From positions 54,820-118,819 of the forward strand of contig JABFRO010000004.1 of the NCBI GenBank assembly GCA_013141125.1: a stretch of 64,000 bases of DNA. The letters run 5' to 3'. This document shows, piece after piece, positions 1 to 9,694 of the stretch. The notes below the pieces were generated by a model, which was not told the origin of the DNA, made no database searches, and saw only the letters and a program-made list of their open reading frames with translations. The position numbers were made by a program, and so were the translations under genes. This DNA is from Methylophilaceae bacterium. GTDB lineage: Bacteria > Pseudomonadota > Gammaproteobacteria > Burkholderiales > Methylophilaceae. Numbering within the stretch: position 1 is the first letter of the stretch; every line of letters begins with the position of its first letter.

Positions 1-3000
1 CCTCTTGTTTGATTTTAAAGGCAGCCAATATTGCATCTAAATGAGTGCCTATTGTGACACTGGCATCACTTAGCAAATTACCCAGAGAATCGGGAGCAAA
101 CACCGCATCTATCTGACTGACTGTGCGATTTAAAAATAAGCGCTGATAAAGCGATTTGTCGCCTTGGCTTTCAATGTTGCCCCAAATGCTAGATAAACGA
201 TCCAATGGCAGATTGGTTTTGGCGGCGATAGTTTTGATTAGGCTTAATTGTTGTAGAACGGCGGGGCTAATGTCCGTCACTTGTAATGCATTTAACACGG
301 TATCCAGCTCGGCTATCGTCCAAGATGTTTTGCGCCATAAGCGTATCAAGCGGTGCAATCTGCTTAAAAAACCGTCCGTTAAGGTTGTTGGTGCGGCATC
401 GTAAATCTGTTCCAAAGTACGCAATGAGGTTTTTGCTATATCACATTCCGATTGGGCTTCATAAAGTGTGACTAGCGTTTTCAGACTTTCAAAATGGCTT
501 TTAACCCAAATGATAAAGTCGGCAGAGGTGATTTTTCGGTTAGACAGTGCCGTGTTGAAGTTAACATCAGCATCAGGGTCGAGTAAATCGGCGTTAATAT
601 CACGCAAACCTGTGTACAGCATTTGCCCGTCAAAGGGTAGGCTAGCACTTAGAGGGAAATCTTTAAATAAATCCTGAATGTAATCAAAAGCGCTCTGGGC
701 GGGATTTAAAAACCGGGTTTTCAATAGCTCTACCAAATCAACATAAAGAATACCGGTACGATTCAAAATTTCCTTTACTGCTGGAATCGTTGCTTTAAAA
801 GTGTTGTCATCAGAAAACCCGTAAAAAGTCCATAAATTAGTGCCTTCCGGCGTAGCGTCAAAATTCTCACCCGTTAACATTGAATAGTCTTTTGGCGATA
901 AATTCAAACTTTCTGCTACAACCTCTATACCGGTATGTTTGAACTTTTGCATCAAGTCGGCACGATTAAGGGTAGTCGGCAGAAACGACCTGAGTGCGTC
1001 CAGCGGTTGGTGATAAGGTAAATTAGTCGGATAGACGGCCGCTGCCAATTTTTTATAGGCTGCGATGTCACGGTTTTGAGGGCTTGCTCTTAATTCTTGC
1101 GCAGTCGAATTTCCGGTGTCATAAGCTGCTTTTTCATCTAATTGCTCATGGGTAACATAGTATTCCAATACTTCATTTACGAGATCAATATAGGGAATGA
1201 CTGTATTGGTGTTTTCGCACGTTAATGGTAAATGCGCTATATCCGGCCGTCGATGTGTCAATACCTCAAACGGTGTTTTCGGTTCTATTGCTTCTGTATT
1301 CTTTTCTAATTTCGATAAAAATCTCAATACATCCACCAGATAGGCTGCCGGGCTATTAATGGAGCGGCAATCACGACATTCACAAATATCTGCTTGACCG
1401 AATATATTCTCGTAGTTGGGAATGTGTTTTTTAATCACTTCGGCGACTGCGTTCTTTACCTGCATATTGCCGATATTAATTGCCGCAGGGGTTATGGCAT
1501 GCGTTTGTTCAAAAGTGGTCATCAAGGTGTTATTGGCTCTGGCAGCAATGTGGCTAGCTCGGCTATGAACAGACATGGCTACACCGTCACCTCCTAACTT
1601 GGACGCATAGGTTCTGACAAACACGCTCTCTGGCATACCAGCAATCTGAAATGCCGAAGTGATACCATTAGCAACCAAGCCCGATAAGGCTTCAGGGGTG
1701 GGGCTGATTTGGAAAACACGCTGCAGAGTTTGCAGGGATGCGCGCACTTGTTCGGCTTGTTGTGGGGCAACCGCTTGGATAATCGATTCATAATCTTCAA
1801 GGCGTTTGCTGGCAAAATCAAAATCGGGCGCATTTGTGAAAAAGGCCGTTAAGTTTTCGGCTAATTCCGGTGTTTCTATTTCGCCTTTTTGCACCATGCT
1901 GGCAATTTTTTGGGTGGGATAAGCCGCATGCAATACATTGCGGATATTGACGATGAAGTTTTGACTTTTTTCCTCAAATGTAGCGGCAACGTTACTTTCG
2001 GGTAAGCCAGTTTCTTTTATTGTGTTAAACCAGTCCTCATCGGTCAAGTCCATTAGTTGCGCGGGGGAGGTGATACCTTTCTTGATTTGTAATGCTTCAA
2101 TCAGAGGGGAGTGGCCGCCAGTCAATAAATGCAATTGATTGGTTAGTTGCAAAGATTGAATTTGTTCAGCGTTGAATCCTGCTTGCGGAAGCGCTTCTTG
2201 CCAGAATTTCTGCGGATCGGAATTGGTTTCTAAATGGCGCTGGATGTTAATGAAGGTGTTTTTTAAATTTGGCTCGCTTAAGCTGATGTCGATTGCGCGG
2301 TTGAAACTCAACACGGCAGTAGAGGCATCAGGTTGACTAGCTAATATTGTGGAGCTTGTTAAACGCAACAGTCGCTTAATAAAGTCCTTAATGGATTCAT
2401 CAGATTTGGCCACGATAATATTTTTTGCAATAGCTGCGCTGGTTTTTTCAAATAAAATATCCGCAGAAAAGTCTGTGATTTCCTCAAACTGAAGCCCTAC
2501 ATTCTCGCGCCCTAAAGCGTATAAAAAATCAGTTCCACTAAATTCAGTGCTACCCAATAACAGTGATTCTGCTTGAGCAGCCAGTAAAACTCTGGCGGGA
2601 TCGGTGTCAGTTTCCTGCGCTAAAAAATTGATTTGTTCGACATTGTTAACAATTTGTGTGAGCGTTAGATCACTAGCGTTGAGTATTGGGTTGATGGCAT
2701 TGAGCAAAGCTTCATATTCTGATAAGCCTTTAAACTCGGATTCTGCCAGCAACTGAATATCAAGATTTTCAATTTTATTATCAACGTAATCGTTTTTTGT
2801 GCTTAGTCGTGAACGTCCAATAACTTTGTCGTTCAGGTTCAAAAAAGCAACTACATCTGCATGTGACTTATCACCATGAATAAAACTATCGGTGTCAAAC
2901 TCAATTTGATAAAAGCCTCTCGCATCGGTGCGCGCTGAGCCTAGCCATTGAAAGCCTGCAATTTGCATGGTTTCAGAGATAGACGAAACTTTTTCAAGTA

Positions 3001-3349
3001 GAGGGATGCCACGTAAATCAATATCGAATGCGACCACTTCTACTTGCTGCAAAGACTGACCCAAAACGTCAAAAACATGACCGCTGACCAGGAACTCTTT
3101 TGCGAGCAATTGTTTGTGTCTCAATACGTCATTGAGAGTTTTGGCAGTTTGTTCATCAACAAAATCCGTGACGGGGATTTGAAAGGATTCCTGAAAACGT
3201 CGCATACTATTAAAGGTGGACTCACCAAAAAAACTGGCAATGCGTTCTTCGTTACTGATAGCGAAATCCAATGCCGATAAAGCTTGTTGTAAATTATTAA
3301 CGGCATCATTTTTGTCAGAAGGGCGGAGGGGGGAAACAATAGGTTTCAT
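1..3349 (-). CDS. Tc toxin subunit A-like protein, N-terminal part (runs off the left edge)
   Basis: An open frame without a stop runs from an ATG at 3349 to the window edge, giving 1116 residues; the C-terminus lies outside. A GGAG ribosome site sits at 3357-3360. Residues about 5-75 look like a peptidoglycan-binding-like domain (SDKNDAVNNLQQAL, then FNSMRRFQESFQIP). Residues about 85-160 resemble a transthyretin-like beta domain (FLVSGHVFDVLGQSLQQVEV). A long helical region follows, and near residue 655 is the TcA hallmark CECRDCRSINSPAAYLVDVL. In Photorhabdus/Xenorhabdus-type toxins TcA forms the pentameric cell-binding translocation pore; the PGB-plus-beta head is known from TcA-related, neuraminidase-like-domain proteins of other bacteria. 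TcB/TcC partners, if any, would lie to the left. The stretch looks more AT-rich than the genes to its right and abuts a transposase relic, which suggests transfer. Family call is firm; an active toxin is inference. Confidence 0.85.
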   Translation of the reverse strand, partial: MKPIVSPLRPSDKNDAVNNLQQALSALDFAISNEERIASFFGESTFNSMRRFQESFQIPVTDFVDEQTAKTLNDVLRHKQLLAKEFLVSGHVFDVLGQSLQQVEVVAFDIDLRGIPLLEKVSSISETMQIAGFQWLGSARTDARGFYQIEFDTDSFIHGDKSHADVVAFLNLNDKVIGRSRLSTKNDYVDNKIENLDIQLLAESEFKGLSEYEALLNAINPILNASDLTLTQIVNNVEQINFLAQETDTDPARVLLAAQAESLLLGSTEFSGTDFLYALGRENVGLQFEEITDFSADILFEKTSAAIAKNIIVAKSDESIKDFIKRLLRLTSSTILASQPDASTAVLSFNRAIDISLSEPNLKNTFINIQRHLETNSDPQKFWQEALPQAGFNAEQIQSLQLTNQLHLLTGGHSPLIEALQIKKGITSPAQLMDLTDEDWFNTIKETGLPESNVAATFEEKSQNFIVNIRNVLHAAYPTQKIASMVQKGEIETPELAENLTAFFTNAPDFDFASKRLEDYESIIQAVAPQQAEQVRASLQTLQRVFQISPTPEALSGLVANGITSAFQIAGMPESVFVRTYASKLGGDGVAMSVHSRASHIAARANNTLMTTFEQTHAITPAAINIGNMQVKNAVAEVIKKHIPNYENIFGQADICECRDCRSINSPAAYLVDVLRFLSKLEKNTEAIEPKTPFEVLTHRRPDIAHLPLTCENTNTVIPYIDLVNEVLEYYVTHEQLDEKAAYDTGNSTAQELRASPQNRDIAAYKKLAAAVYPTNLPYHQPLDALRSFLPTTLNRADLMQKFKHTGIEVVAESLNLSPKDYSMLTGENFDATPEGTNLWTFYGFSDDNTFKATIPAVKEILNRTGILYVDLVELLKTRFLNPAQSAFDYIQDLFKDFPLSASLPFDGQMLYTGLRDINADLLDPDADVNFNTALSNRKITSADFIIWVKSHFESLKTLVTLYEAQSECDIAKTSLRTLEQIYDAAPTTLTDGFLSRLHRLIRLWRKTSWTIAELDTVLNALQVTDISPAVLQQLSLIKTIAAKTNLPLDRLSSIWGNIESQGDKSLYQRLFLNRTVSQIDAVFAPDSLGNLLSDASVTIGTHLDAILAAFKIKQE

Positions 3350-3481
3350 TTTTAAACTCCTTTGATAAATATGTTCTGGTTTTATTAAATCAACCAGCTA
3401 CACGCAACGAAGAAATCTGGCTTTTGATTGTAAATTTTTAATGGTACTCCTATAAGAATTCCATTTCAAATCCAAAATTTA

Positions 3482-3930
3482 TTATGCCTCCATATTACTG
3501 TCCGCATAAAAATTAAATAGATTCAATTGGTTGCTGAAGACAGGCTCGTTGATATTCAGCTTCCCATTTTCAATCATTTGATTTATTAGCACTTTATCGA
3601 ACATATTGACCTCAAAAAGATTCAGTAAAATCTGCTGTGAAGCTGGAAGATTGAGCCTTTTCTGGCTATACACACTAGCAGGTAAACGCAGATGTCGATC
3701 CAGATTTGCGACTTGACTGCATTGAGGGTGTTGCCGAAGAAATGCTTGTTGGAAAGGTTTTGTTTAAGCCACTTGAAGAACAATTCGATTTTTCAGCGAT
3801 TTTTATAGATTTCTGCGATGGTCAGCGCGGGCAAGTCTAAGCGATTGCTCAAGAACACAGATGTTTCCCTGTTTCAATGTGTATGCGCAATTCTTCACGT
3901 GAGAAGAAAAAGAAACGGAAGAGCCTGCGC
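3482..3930 (-). pseudogene. IS4-family (DUF4372-type) transposase remnant, C-terminal part
   Basis: Minus-strand fragments in different frames together resemble the C-terminal third of an IS4-type transposase. From about 3865 down to 3680 the frame reads LDLPALTIAEIYKNR, then a TGA where the family has Trp, then KIELFFKWLKQNL and FGNTLNAVKSQIWIDI. After a frameshift near 3670 the tail continues (YSQKRLNLPASQQILLNLF) and ends with NQLNLFNF at 3482, typical of the family. The catalytic Glu lies in the YKNR*KIELFFKW segment. The N-terminal two thirds, including the catalytic Asp residues, were not found up to srkA at 4111, so the element is dead. The 3930-4110 stretch holds only short frames I do not recognise. 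Confidence 0.75.
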
Positions 3931-4110
3931 AAAAAACTGTAGAAACCATGGTTGAAATCATAACAATCTTTAAATGCTTGGCGTGAAAAGCCTGTGTAGG
4001 GCGTGATGAGCGCAGCGTTATCCGCCGTATAAAAAATGCAATGGTGCATAGTTCGAACGTCAAGGTCATGATGTTCCATTGATTCCTGCTCCGTCATGTA
4101 AAATAACCAC

Positions 4111-5118
4111 ATGACACTAAACACCGCCCCTTTTGCCGATCTCAGCCCCGAACTTATTCTTGATGCCCTGGATAGTGTAGGCCTCTATAGCGATGGCCGC
4201 TTGCTGGCCTTGAACAGTTACGAAAACCGCGTTTACCAAGTGGGCATGGAGGAGGGTGCGCCATTGGTAGCCAAGTTTTATCGCCCAGCACGCTGGACGG
4301 ATGAGGCTATTCTGGAGGAGCACGCGTTTGTGCAAAGCCTGGCCGAGGCGGAAATCCCGGTCGTACCCGCGCTGATATTGCCGGAAAATAAAACGCTGCA
4401 TCACTTCAAAGGCTTTCGCTTTTCGGTGTTTGCCAAGCACGGCGGTCGTGCGCCGGAGCTGGATAGAGCGGGGGTTCTGGAATGGCTGGGGCGCTTTATC
4501 GGGCGTATTCATGCCATAGGTGCTGTGCAGGATTATCAACAGCGACCAACGCTGGACATCGCCAGTTTCGGCATTGAGCCAAGTGAATATCTGTTGACCA
4601 ATCATTTTATTCCCGCCGAGCTGGAAGAAGTCTACCGTGGCGTGGTCAAGCAGGCGCTGGAAGGCGTGCAGCGCGGTTTTGATCGGGCGGGAGAGGTGAC
4701 CAGTTTACGTCTGCATGGCGATTGTCATCTGGGCAATGTGTTATGGACAGAATCCGGTGCGCAGCCCGGTCCGCATTTTGTGGATTTTGATGACAGCCGC
4801 ATGGGGCCGGCGGTGCAGGACATATGGATGTTGCTCTCCGGCGAGCGTCATGAAATGGTCGCGCAACTAAATGATTTTCTGGCGGGTTATGAAGACTTTT
4901 ATGATTTCAACCCCAGAGAGCTGTTTCTGGTGGAAGCGCTACGCACGCTACGACTGATTCATTACTCGGCCTGGATTGCGCGGCGCTGGCATGATCCGGC
5001 GTTTCCCATGGCTTTTCCCTGGTTCAATACCCAGCATTATTGGCAAGACCGTATTCTGGAGCTGCGCGAACAAATTGCCTTGATGGATGAGCCGCCCTTG
5101 TTGCAGGGTAATTTCTAA
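4111..5118 (+). CDS. srkA: stress response kinase A (YihE/RdoA-type protein kinase)
   Basis: A 335-residue cytosolic kinase of the aminoglycoside-phosphotransferase fold, close to the usual length of E. coli SrkA. The N-lobe shows YENRVYQVGMEEG and the ATP-lysine segment PLVAKFYRP. The catalytic loop is HGDCHLGNVLW near residue 201, and the metal-binding Asp lies in HFVDFDDSR near residue 223, followed by the family-typical MGPAVQDIWML. SrkA is a Ser/Thr kinase implicated in limiting stress-induced death in enterobacteria; its role here is inferred from homology. It stands alone between the transposase remnant and manC. The start is the first ATG of the frame and no strong ribosome site was seen. 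Confidence 0.9.
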   Translation: MTLNTAPFADLSPELILDALDSVGLYSDGRLLALNSYENRVYQVGMEEGAPLVAKFYRPARWTDEAILEEHAFVQSLAEAEIPVVPALILPENKTLHHFKGFRFSVFAKHGGRAPELDRAGVLEWLGRFIGRIHAIGAVQDYQQRPTLDIASFGIEPSEYLLTNHFIPAELEEVYRGVVKQALEGVQRGFDRAGEVTSLRLHGDCHLGNVLWTESGAQPGPHFVDFDDSRMGPAVQDIWMLLSGERHEMVAQLNDFLAGYEDFYDFNPRELFLVEALRTLRLIHYSAWIARRWHDPAFPMAFPWFNTQHYWQDRILELREQIALMDEPPLLQGNF

Positions 5119-5247
5119 CTGTCATGAGGCGGACAAGAAAGCAGGTGAAAATGCAGTCACAAAAAATAGAAACTTTGTGAATGTTATAATTTACGCAACT
5201 TTAAAAATGCAAATCCCAGGTAAATCGCAATTCTCAGGTAAAAAAAC

Positions 5248-6663
5248 ATGAAACTACTTCCTACTATATTGTGCGGTGGTGCCGGTAGCCGTTTGTGGCC
5301 GGTATCGCGTGAGCAACATCCCAAGCCCTTTATCCGGTTGGCCGATAATCAAAGCCTGTTGCAGAAGGCTTTTAATCGCGGTGCAGTATTGCCCGATGTG
5401 ACGGAGATTCTAACCGTGAGCAATCGCGAGCTGTTTTTCAAGACCGAGGATGAATATAGGGAAATCAACCATGGCCATCTGGCCACTTCTTATATTCTGG
5501 AACCTTTCGGCCGCAATACCGCTGCTGCCATTGCCGCTGCGGTGCTTTATGTGTTGAAAACCTATGGTGAAGATGCGATTCTGCTGGTGCTGGCAGCGGA
5601 TCATCTGATTGTGGATGAAGTTGCCTTTGCTGCTGCCGTAGCACAGGCGGCCAAGCTGGCACAAGATGGTTTGATCGTGACTTTCGGTATCCAGCCCGAT
5701 GCCCCGGAAACCGGTTTCGGCTATATCGAAGCCGAAGGCAATCAGGTGATACGCTTTGTAGAAAAGCCGGATCTGGCGCAGGCACAAGCTTATGTGGATT
5801 CCGGGCGTTATTTGTGGAATTCCGGCATGTTCTGCTTCAGTGCCGGTGCCATGCACAGGGAAATGTTGCAACATTGCCCGGACGTATTGCAAAAGACGGC
5901 GGTTTGCCTGGAGGCTTCACGCACCGCTTCTGCCAAAGGCTTTGCACAAACCGAGCTGGATGCCGAATTGTTTGCATTGGTGCCGGATATTTCCATTGAT
6001 TACGCCATTATGGAGCGCTCCAACCGCGTGGCTGTGGTGCCGTGCAGTATAGGCTGGAGCGATATAGGTTCGTGGAATGCAATCGGTAATCTGACTAGCG
6101 CCGATGCCAAGGGCAACCGCGTAGCGGGAGAGGCTTTGCTGCACGATGTTTCCGATTGTTATATTCAGAGCAATGAGCGTCTGGTGGCGGCGGTAGGTGT
6201 GGATAATCTGATTATTATTGATACCCCGGATGCACTGCTGGTGGCTGATAAGTCGCGCGCGCAGGATGTCAAACATATATACGCGGCACTCAAAAAACAG
6301 AACCATCAAGCCTACAAACTGCACCGTACCGTGCACAGGCCGTGGGGCACTTATACGGTTTTGGAAGAAAGCAGCCGTTTCAAAATTAAGCGCATTGAAG
6401 TCAAGCCCGGCTCATCCTTATCTTTGCAATTGCATCATCATCGTAGCGAACACTGGGTAGTGGTCAGCGGCATGGCCAAAATCGTCAATGGTGAGCAGGA
6501 GGTGTTTGTCGCCACCAACCAGTCCACCTTTATTCCTGCCGGCCATAAACATCGCCTGGAAAACCCCGGTGTGTTGAATCTGGTGATGATAGAAGTGCAA
6601 AGCGGTGAATATCTGGGGGAAGACGATATTGTGCGTTTTGAGGATATTTATGGACGGGCATGA
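5248..6663 (+). CDS. manC: mannose-1-phosphate guanylyltransferase / mannose-6-phosphate isomerase
   Basis: A bifunctional 471-residue enzyme of usual length, making GDP-mannose for surface polysaccharide. The N-terminal nucleotidyltransferase opens with GGAGSRLWPVSREQHPKPF (residues about 10-28) and has LAADHLI and FVEKPD. The C-terminal type II phosphomannose isomerase cupin begins at HRPWGTYTVLEE, with metal ligands in SLSLQLHHHRSEHW near residue 395 and FIPAGHKHRLEN. The following AcpA-like gene begins 14 bases before this stop, so the two are probably co-transcribed. No other GDP-mannose or capsule genes are adjacent. The gene could equally be named cpsB or algA. Confidence 0.93.
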   Translation: MKLLPTILCGGAGSRLWPVSREQHPKPFIRLADNQSLLQKAFNRGAVLPDVTEILTVSNRELFFKTEDEYREINHGHLATSYILEPFGRNTAAAIAAAVLYVLKTYGEDAILLVLAADHLIVDEVAFAAAVAQAAKLAQDGLIVTFGIQPDAPETGFGYIEAEGNQVIRFVEKPDLAQAQAYVDSGRYLWNSGMFCFSAGAMHREMLQHCPDVLQKTAVCLEASRTASAKGFAQTELDAELFALVPDISIDYAIMERSNRVAVVPCSIGWSDIGSWNAIGNLTSADAKGNRVAGEALLHDVSDCYIQSNERLVAAVGVDNLIIIDTPDALLVADKSRAQDVKHIYAALKKQNHQAYKLHRTVHRPWGTYTVLEESSRFKIKRIEVKPGSSLSLQLHHHRSEHWVVVSGMAKIVNGEQEVFVATNQSTFIPAGHKHRLENPGVLNLVMIEVQSGEYLGEDDIVRFEDIYGRA

Positions 6664-8185
6664 TGGTTTGTCGCTGAATTTGAAGCCGCGCCTGATGCAA
6701 GTCAGTATTGCACTTGGCTGCATTCTGCTGGCCAGTTGCGCACATGCACCGGCTGCACAAAAAGCAACGGCCAATAAGCTCAGTGATATTCAACATATCA
6801 TTGTGATTTATGCGGAAAATCGCAGTTTTGATAATCTTTACGGCTTGTTTCCCGGTGCCAATGGCATTCGTAATGCGACTCCCGCGCAATACACGCAAAT
6901 AGATCATGATGGCAAGCCGTTCCAATTTTTACCGCCGATAACGGGTCAAGGCGTGGCGGGGGATAGCCAGGCATCCGAACTTTTGACCAGGCTGCCGAAT
7001 CAGCCTTTTCGACTGGATAGTGCCGAATTGAAACTTCCGCTATCGGTGCAAACGCGGGATCTGGTGCATCGCTTTTATCAAAATATAGAACAGATCAATG
7101 GCGGCCAGAACAACAAGTTTGCGGCTGTATCGGATGCTGGCGGTTTGGTCATGGGTTATTACGATGGCTCGAAATTGCCGTTGTGGAAATGGGCACAGGA
7201 ATATGTACTGGCAGATAATTTTTTCATGGCCGCTTTCGGCGGTTCTTATCTCAATCATCAATGGCTGATTTGTGCTTGTACACCGCTTGATGGCGACGCG
7301 CCACCTGCCGCCCGCGCACAGGTTGATGCCAACGGTTATCTGAAACGCAGAGCGGATTCACCCACATCAGCGCTGCAAGGCGCACCAAAACTGCTGGATG
7401 GCGCGGTATCGCCGGATGGTTATTCGATTAACAGTGCAAATTCAGACTACCAGCCCTCGGGCATTGCACCAGCGCCTGGTGGGGATGAGCGTTATGCCAA
7501 TGTGGCGGAACATCCATTGCCTCCGCAAACGGCAAGCACCATAGGCGACACGCTGTCTGCCAAAAATATCACTTGGGCATGGTATGCCGGCGGCTGGAAT
7601 CTGGCCGTGGAAGATGCCAAACTGGCGCGTGACAAGCGTCGCATCATTTATACCAGTACGTTTGGTACCATCAATTTTCAGCCGCATCACCAGCCGTTCA
7701 ATTATTTTCAGCGCTTTGCTCCCGGTACGCCGGATCGTGCACAGCATTTGCAGGATGGTGAAACATTTCTGTCAGCCATCAGTAACGGTAGCTTGCCGCA
7801 AGTTTCTTTCTATAAACCAAGCGGTGATTTGAATGAGCATCCCGGCTACACCAATGTGTTATCCGGCGATCAGCATATCAGCGCCATTCTGGAACGAATT
7901 CGCCATAGCCCCATCTGGTCAAATACGGTAGTGATTGTTACCTATGATGAAAACGGCGGCTTCTGGGATCATGTCGCGCCGCCCCAAGGCGACCGCTGGG
8001 GGCCGGGGACGCGCATCCCCGCGATTGTAGTTTCGCCGTTTGCCAAGCGTGGTTTTGTCGATCACACAGCATACGATACAACTTCCATCATCAAATTCAT
8101 TACGCGTCGTTTTGACTTGCAACCGCTATCCGGCGTTAGAGTGCAGGCGGGTGATTTGCTGAATGCTTTAAATATTAAGCAATAA
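6650..8185 (+). CDS. AcpA/PLC-type phosphoesterase, probable lipoprotein
   Basis: Member of the phosphoesterase family that includes Francisella AcpA acid phosphatase and bacterial phospholipase C. The N-terminus has a basic patch and hydrophobic run ending in a lipobox-like LLASC, so export and lipid anchoring are likely. Family signatures are ENRSFDNLYGLFPGANG near residue 55 and YDENGGFWDHVAPP near residue 432, then PAIVVSPFAKRGFVDH. About 511 residues from the ATG at 6650; an in-frame ATG at 6605 would add 15 residues not resembling a signal peptide, so 6650 is preferred. It overlaps manC by 14 bases. Substrate is not predictable: phosphomonoester or phospholipid are both possible. Confidence 0.8.
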   Translation: MDGHDGLSLNLKPRLMQVSIALGCILLASCAHAPAAQKATANKLSDIQHIIVIYAENRSFDNLYGLFPGANGIRNATPAQYTQIDHDGKPFQFLPPITGQGVAGDSQASELLTRLPNQPFRLDSAELKLPLSVQTRDLVHRFYQNIEQINGGQNNKFAAVSDAGGLVMGYYDGSKLPLWKWAQEYVLADNFFMAAFGGSYLNHQWLICACTPLDGDAPPAARAQVDANGYLKRRADSPTSALQGAPKLLDGAVSPDGYSINSANSDYQPSGIAPAPGGDERYANVAEHPLPPQTASTIGDTLSAKNITWAWYAGGWNLAVEDAKLARDKRRIIYTSTFGTINFQPHHQPFNYFQRFAPGTPDRAQHLQDGETFLSAISNGSLPQVSFYKPSGDLNEHPGYTNVLSGDQHISAILERIRHSPIWSNTVVIVTYDENGGFWDHVAPPQGDRWGPGTRIPAIVVSPFAKRGFVDHTAYDTTSIIKFITRRFDLQPLSGVRVQAGDLLNALNIKQ

Positions 8186-8215
8186 GTCATCTTGAAAATG
8201 GAATAAAATTCAGCT

Positions 8216-8479
8216 ATGCGCTACGTTTACACAGCACTTGGTCTTTTGTTGTTTATTTTCCTGCTTGGATTGGCACTAAAAAACGCCAGTCCAGCCGTAA
8301 TGCATTATTACCTTGGCATTTCTTGGCGTGCACCTTTATCTTTGATGCTGCTACTGACATTTTTTTCAGGAGCCATCACCGGCATTATCGCCTGTCTAAC
8401 TTCTCTCGTCCGTCAACGTCGCCAGATATTGGCGCTGCAACGCGAATTGAAAATTTTAAGCAATGAAAATCACGCATGA
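8216..8479 (+). CDS. lapA: LapA-domain inner-membrane protein
   Basis: An 87-residue protein with two hydrophobic helices (about residues 4-22 and 40-65) and a basic cytoplasmic tail predicted to form a coiled coil (QRRQILALQRELKILSNEN), the standard LapA/DUF1049 layout. LapA works with LapB in controlling LPS assembly at the inner membrane. lapB follows after 51 bases and pyrF after that, a conserved beta/gammaproteobacterial order. The usual upstream neighbour ihfB is absent; an AcpA-like gene takes its place. Confidence 0.82.
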   Translation: MRYVYTALGLLLFIFLLGLALKNASPAVMHYYLGISWRAPLSLMLLLTFFSGAITGIIACLTSLVRQRRQILALQRELKILSNENHA

Positions 8480-8530
8480 ATATCCTTATGCAGAACAATT
8501 ATTATAGTAAATATCAAAAGGATATAGTAG

Positions 8531-9694
8531 ATGGTCGAATTTGAGTATTGGTGGCTATTAGTATTACCTTTGTTTTTTACTTTTGGCTGGGTAGCGGCAC
8601 GCGTTGATATTCGTCAACTTTTATCCGAATCCTCCACATTGCCAGCGGCCTATTTCAAGGGCTTGAATTTCCTGATTACAGATCAATACGATAAGGCGAT
8701 TGAAGCTTTTATTGAGGCGGTGCAAGCAAATGCTGAATCCTTGGAGTTGCACTTTGCCCTGGGCAGCTTATTCCGCAGGCGCGGTGAAGTAGACCGTGCG
8801 ATTCATTTACATTTGAGTTTATTGGAACGTAAAGAGTTGCCGTATCTACAGCAACAGGCCGTGATGGCCGAACTGGCTCAGGATTACCTTAAAGCCGGGC
8901 TATTTGATCGCGCTGAAGAACTGTTTTTATCACTGGATGATAGTCGCTACAAACAACCAGCTCTACGGGCATTGCTGGAGATTTATGTGCAGGAGCGTGA
9001 GTGGGAGCGTGCCATTGAGAAAGCGACCGAATTGGAGCGCCTATCCGGCATTCCTTTCCGCAAGGAAATCGCCCAGTATTATTGCGAAATGGCGATGAAA
9101 TCAATACTAATTAACGATACACAAACAGCGAGGCATCAGTTGGAGTCAGCGCTAAATGCTAACAGCCATTGTGTACGTGCCAATGTTTTGCTGGGAGAGA
9201 TTGAGGCTAGTCGTGGCGAATTTGAAATCGCAATCTCGTTCTGGAAACGTATAGAGTTTCAGCAAACGGATTATCTGTGTCTTGTTGCCGATAAAATATT
9301 GAATGCTCATCGCGCGCTCAATAAAGTTGATGAGGGCATTTTGCTGCTTAAGCGATATTTGCAGACCTACAAGATGCAGTCGCTATTCAACGTGGTGTAT
9401 GCCGCAATTTTGGCAGAAGAGGGGGCGGAAAGTGCGGCCAAGCTTGCGCGTGAGGAGCTCAACAAGCAACCCAGTTTGCAGACCCTGGATCAGTTGTTGC
9501 AAGCGCGTTTAATGTTGCCGCAGGCAGACCAGCAAGATATTAATCTTATGCAAATTACTGTACGCAATGCGGCGGGACGCAGCGTCTTTTGCTGTGACCA
9601 ATGCGGTTTTCATGCCCGTCATCATCACTGGCAATGTCCCGCTTGCAATGCCTGGGAATCTTTACCATCGGAACCTAAAGAGCTCGTTATATGA
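8531..9694 (+). CDS. lapB: lipopolysaccharide assembly protein LapB (YciM)
   Basis: A 387-residue TPR protein, the usual LapB length. It opens with a membrane anchor ([21 protein letters not shown], broken here as the first 25 residues) followed by the family motif [13 protein letters not shown] and about nine TPR units. The C-terminus carries a rubredoxin-like metal site, CDQCGF near residue 353 and CPACNAW about 18 residues later. LapB is an essential regulator that brings LpxC to FtsH and links LPS synthesis with transport. The stop overlaps the pyrF start by four bases (ATGA), showing translational coupling. Confidence 0.93.
   Translation: MVEFEYWWLLVLPLFFTFGWVAARVDIRQLLSESSTLPAAYFKGLNFLITDQYDKAIEAFIEAVQANAESLELHFALGSLFRRRGEVDRAIHLHLSLLERKELPYLQQQAVMAELAQDYLKAGLFDRAEELFLSLDDSRYKQPALRALLEIYVQEREWERAIEKATELERLSGIPFRKEIAQYYCEMAMKSILINDTQTARHQLESALNANSHCVRANVLLGEIEASRGEFEIAISFWKRIEFQQTDYLCLVADKILNAHRALNKVDEGILLLKRYLQTYKMQSLFNVVYAAILAEEGAESAAKLAREELNKQPSLQTLDQLLQARLMLPQADQQDINLMQITVRNAAGRSVFCCDQCGFHARHHHWQCPACNAWESLPSEPKELVI

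Noticed and set aside
4117..4605. 162-residue minus-strand open frame
   Set aside because: Fully antisense to srkA, no start signal and no family resemblance.
5410..5892. 160-residue minus-strand open frame
   Set aside because: Antisense shadow of manC with shadow-like composition.
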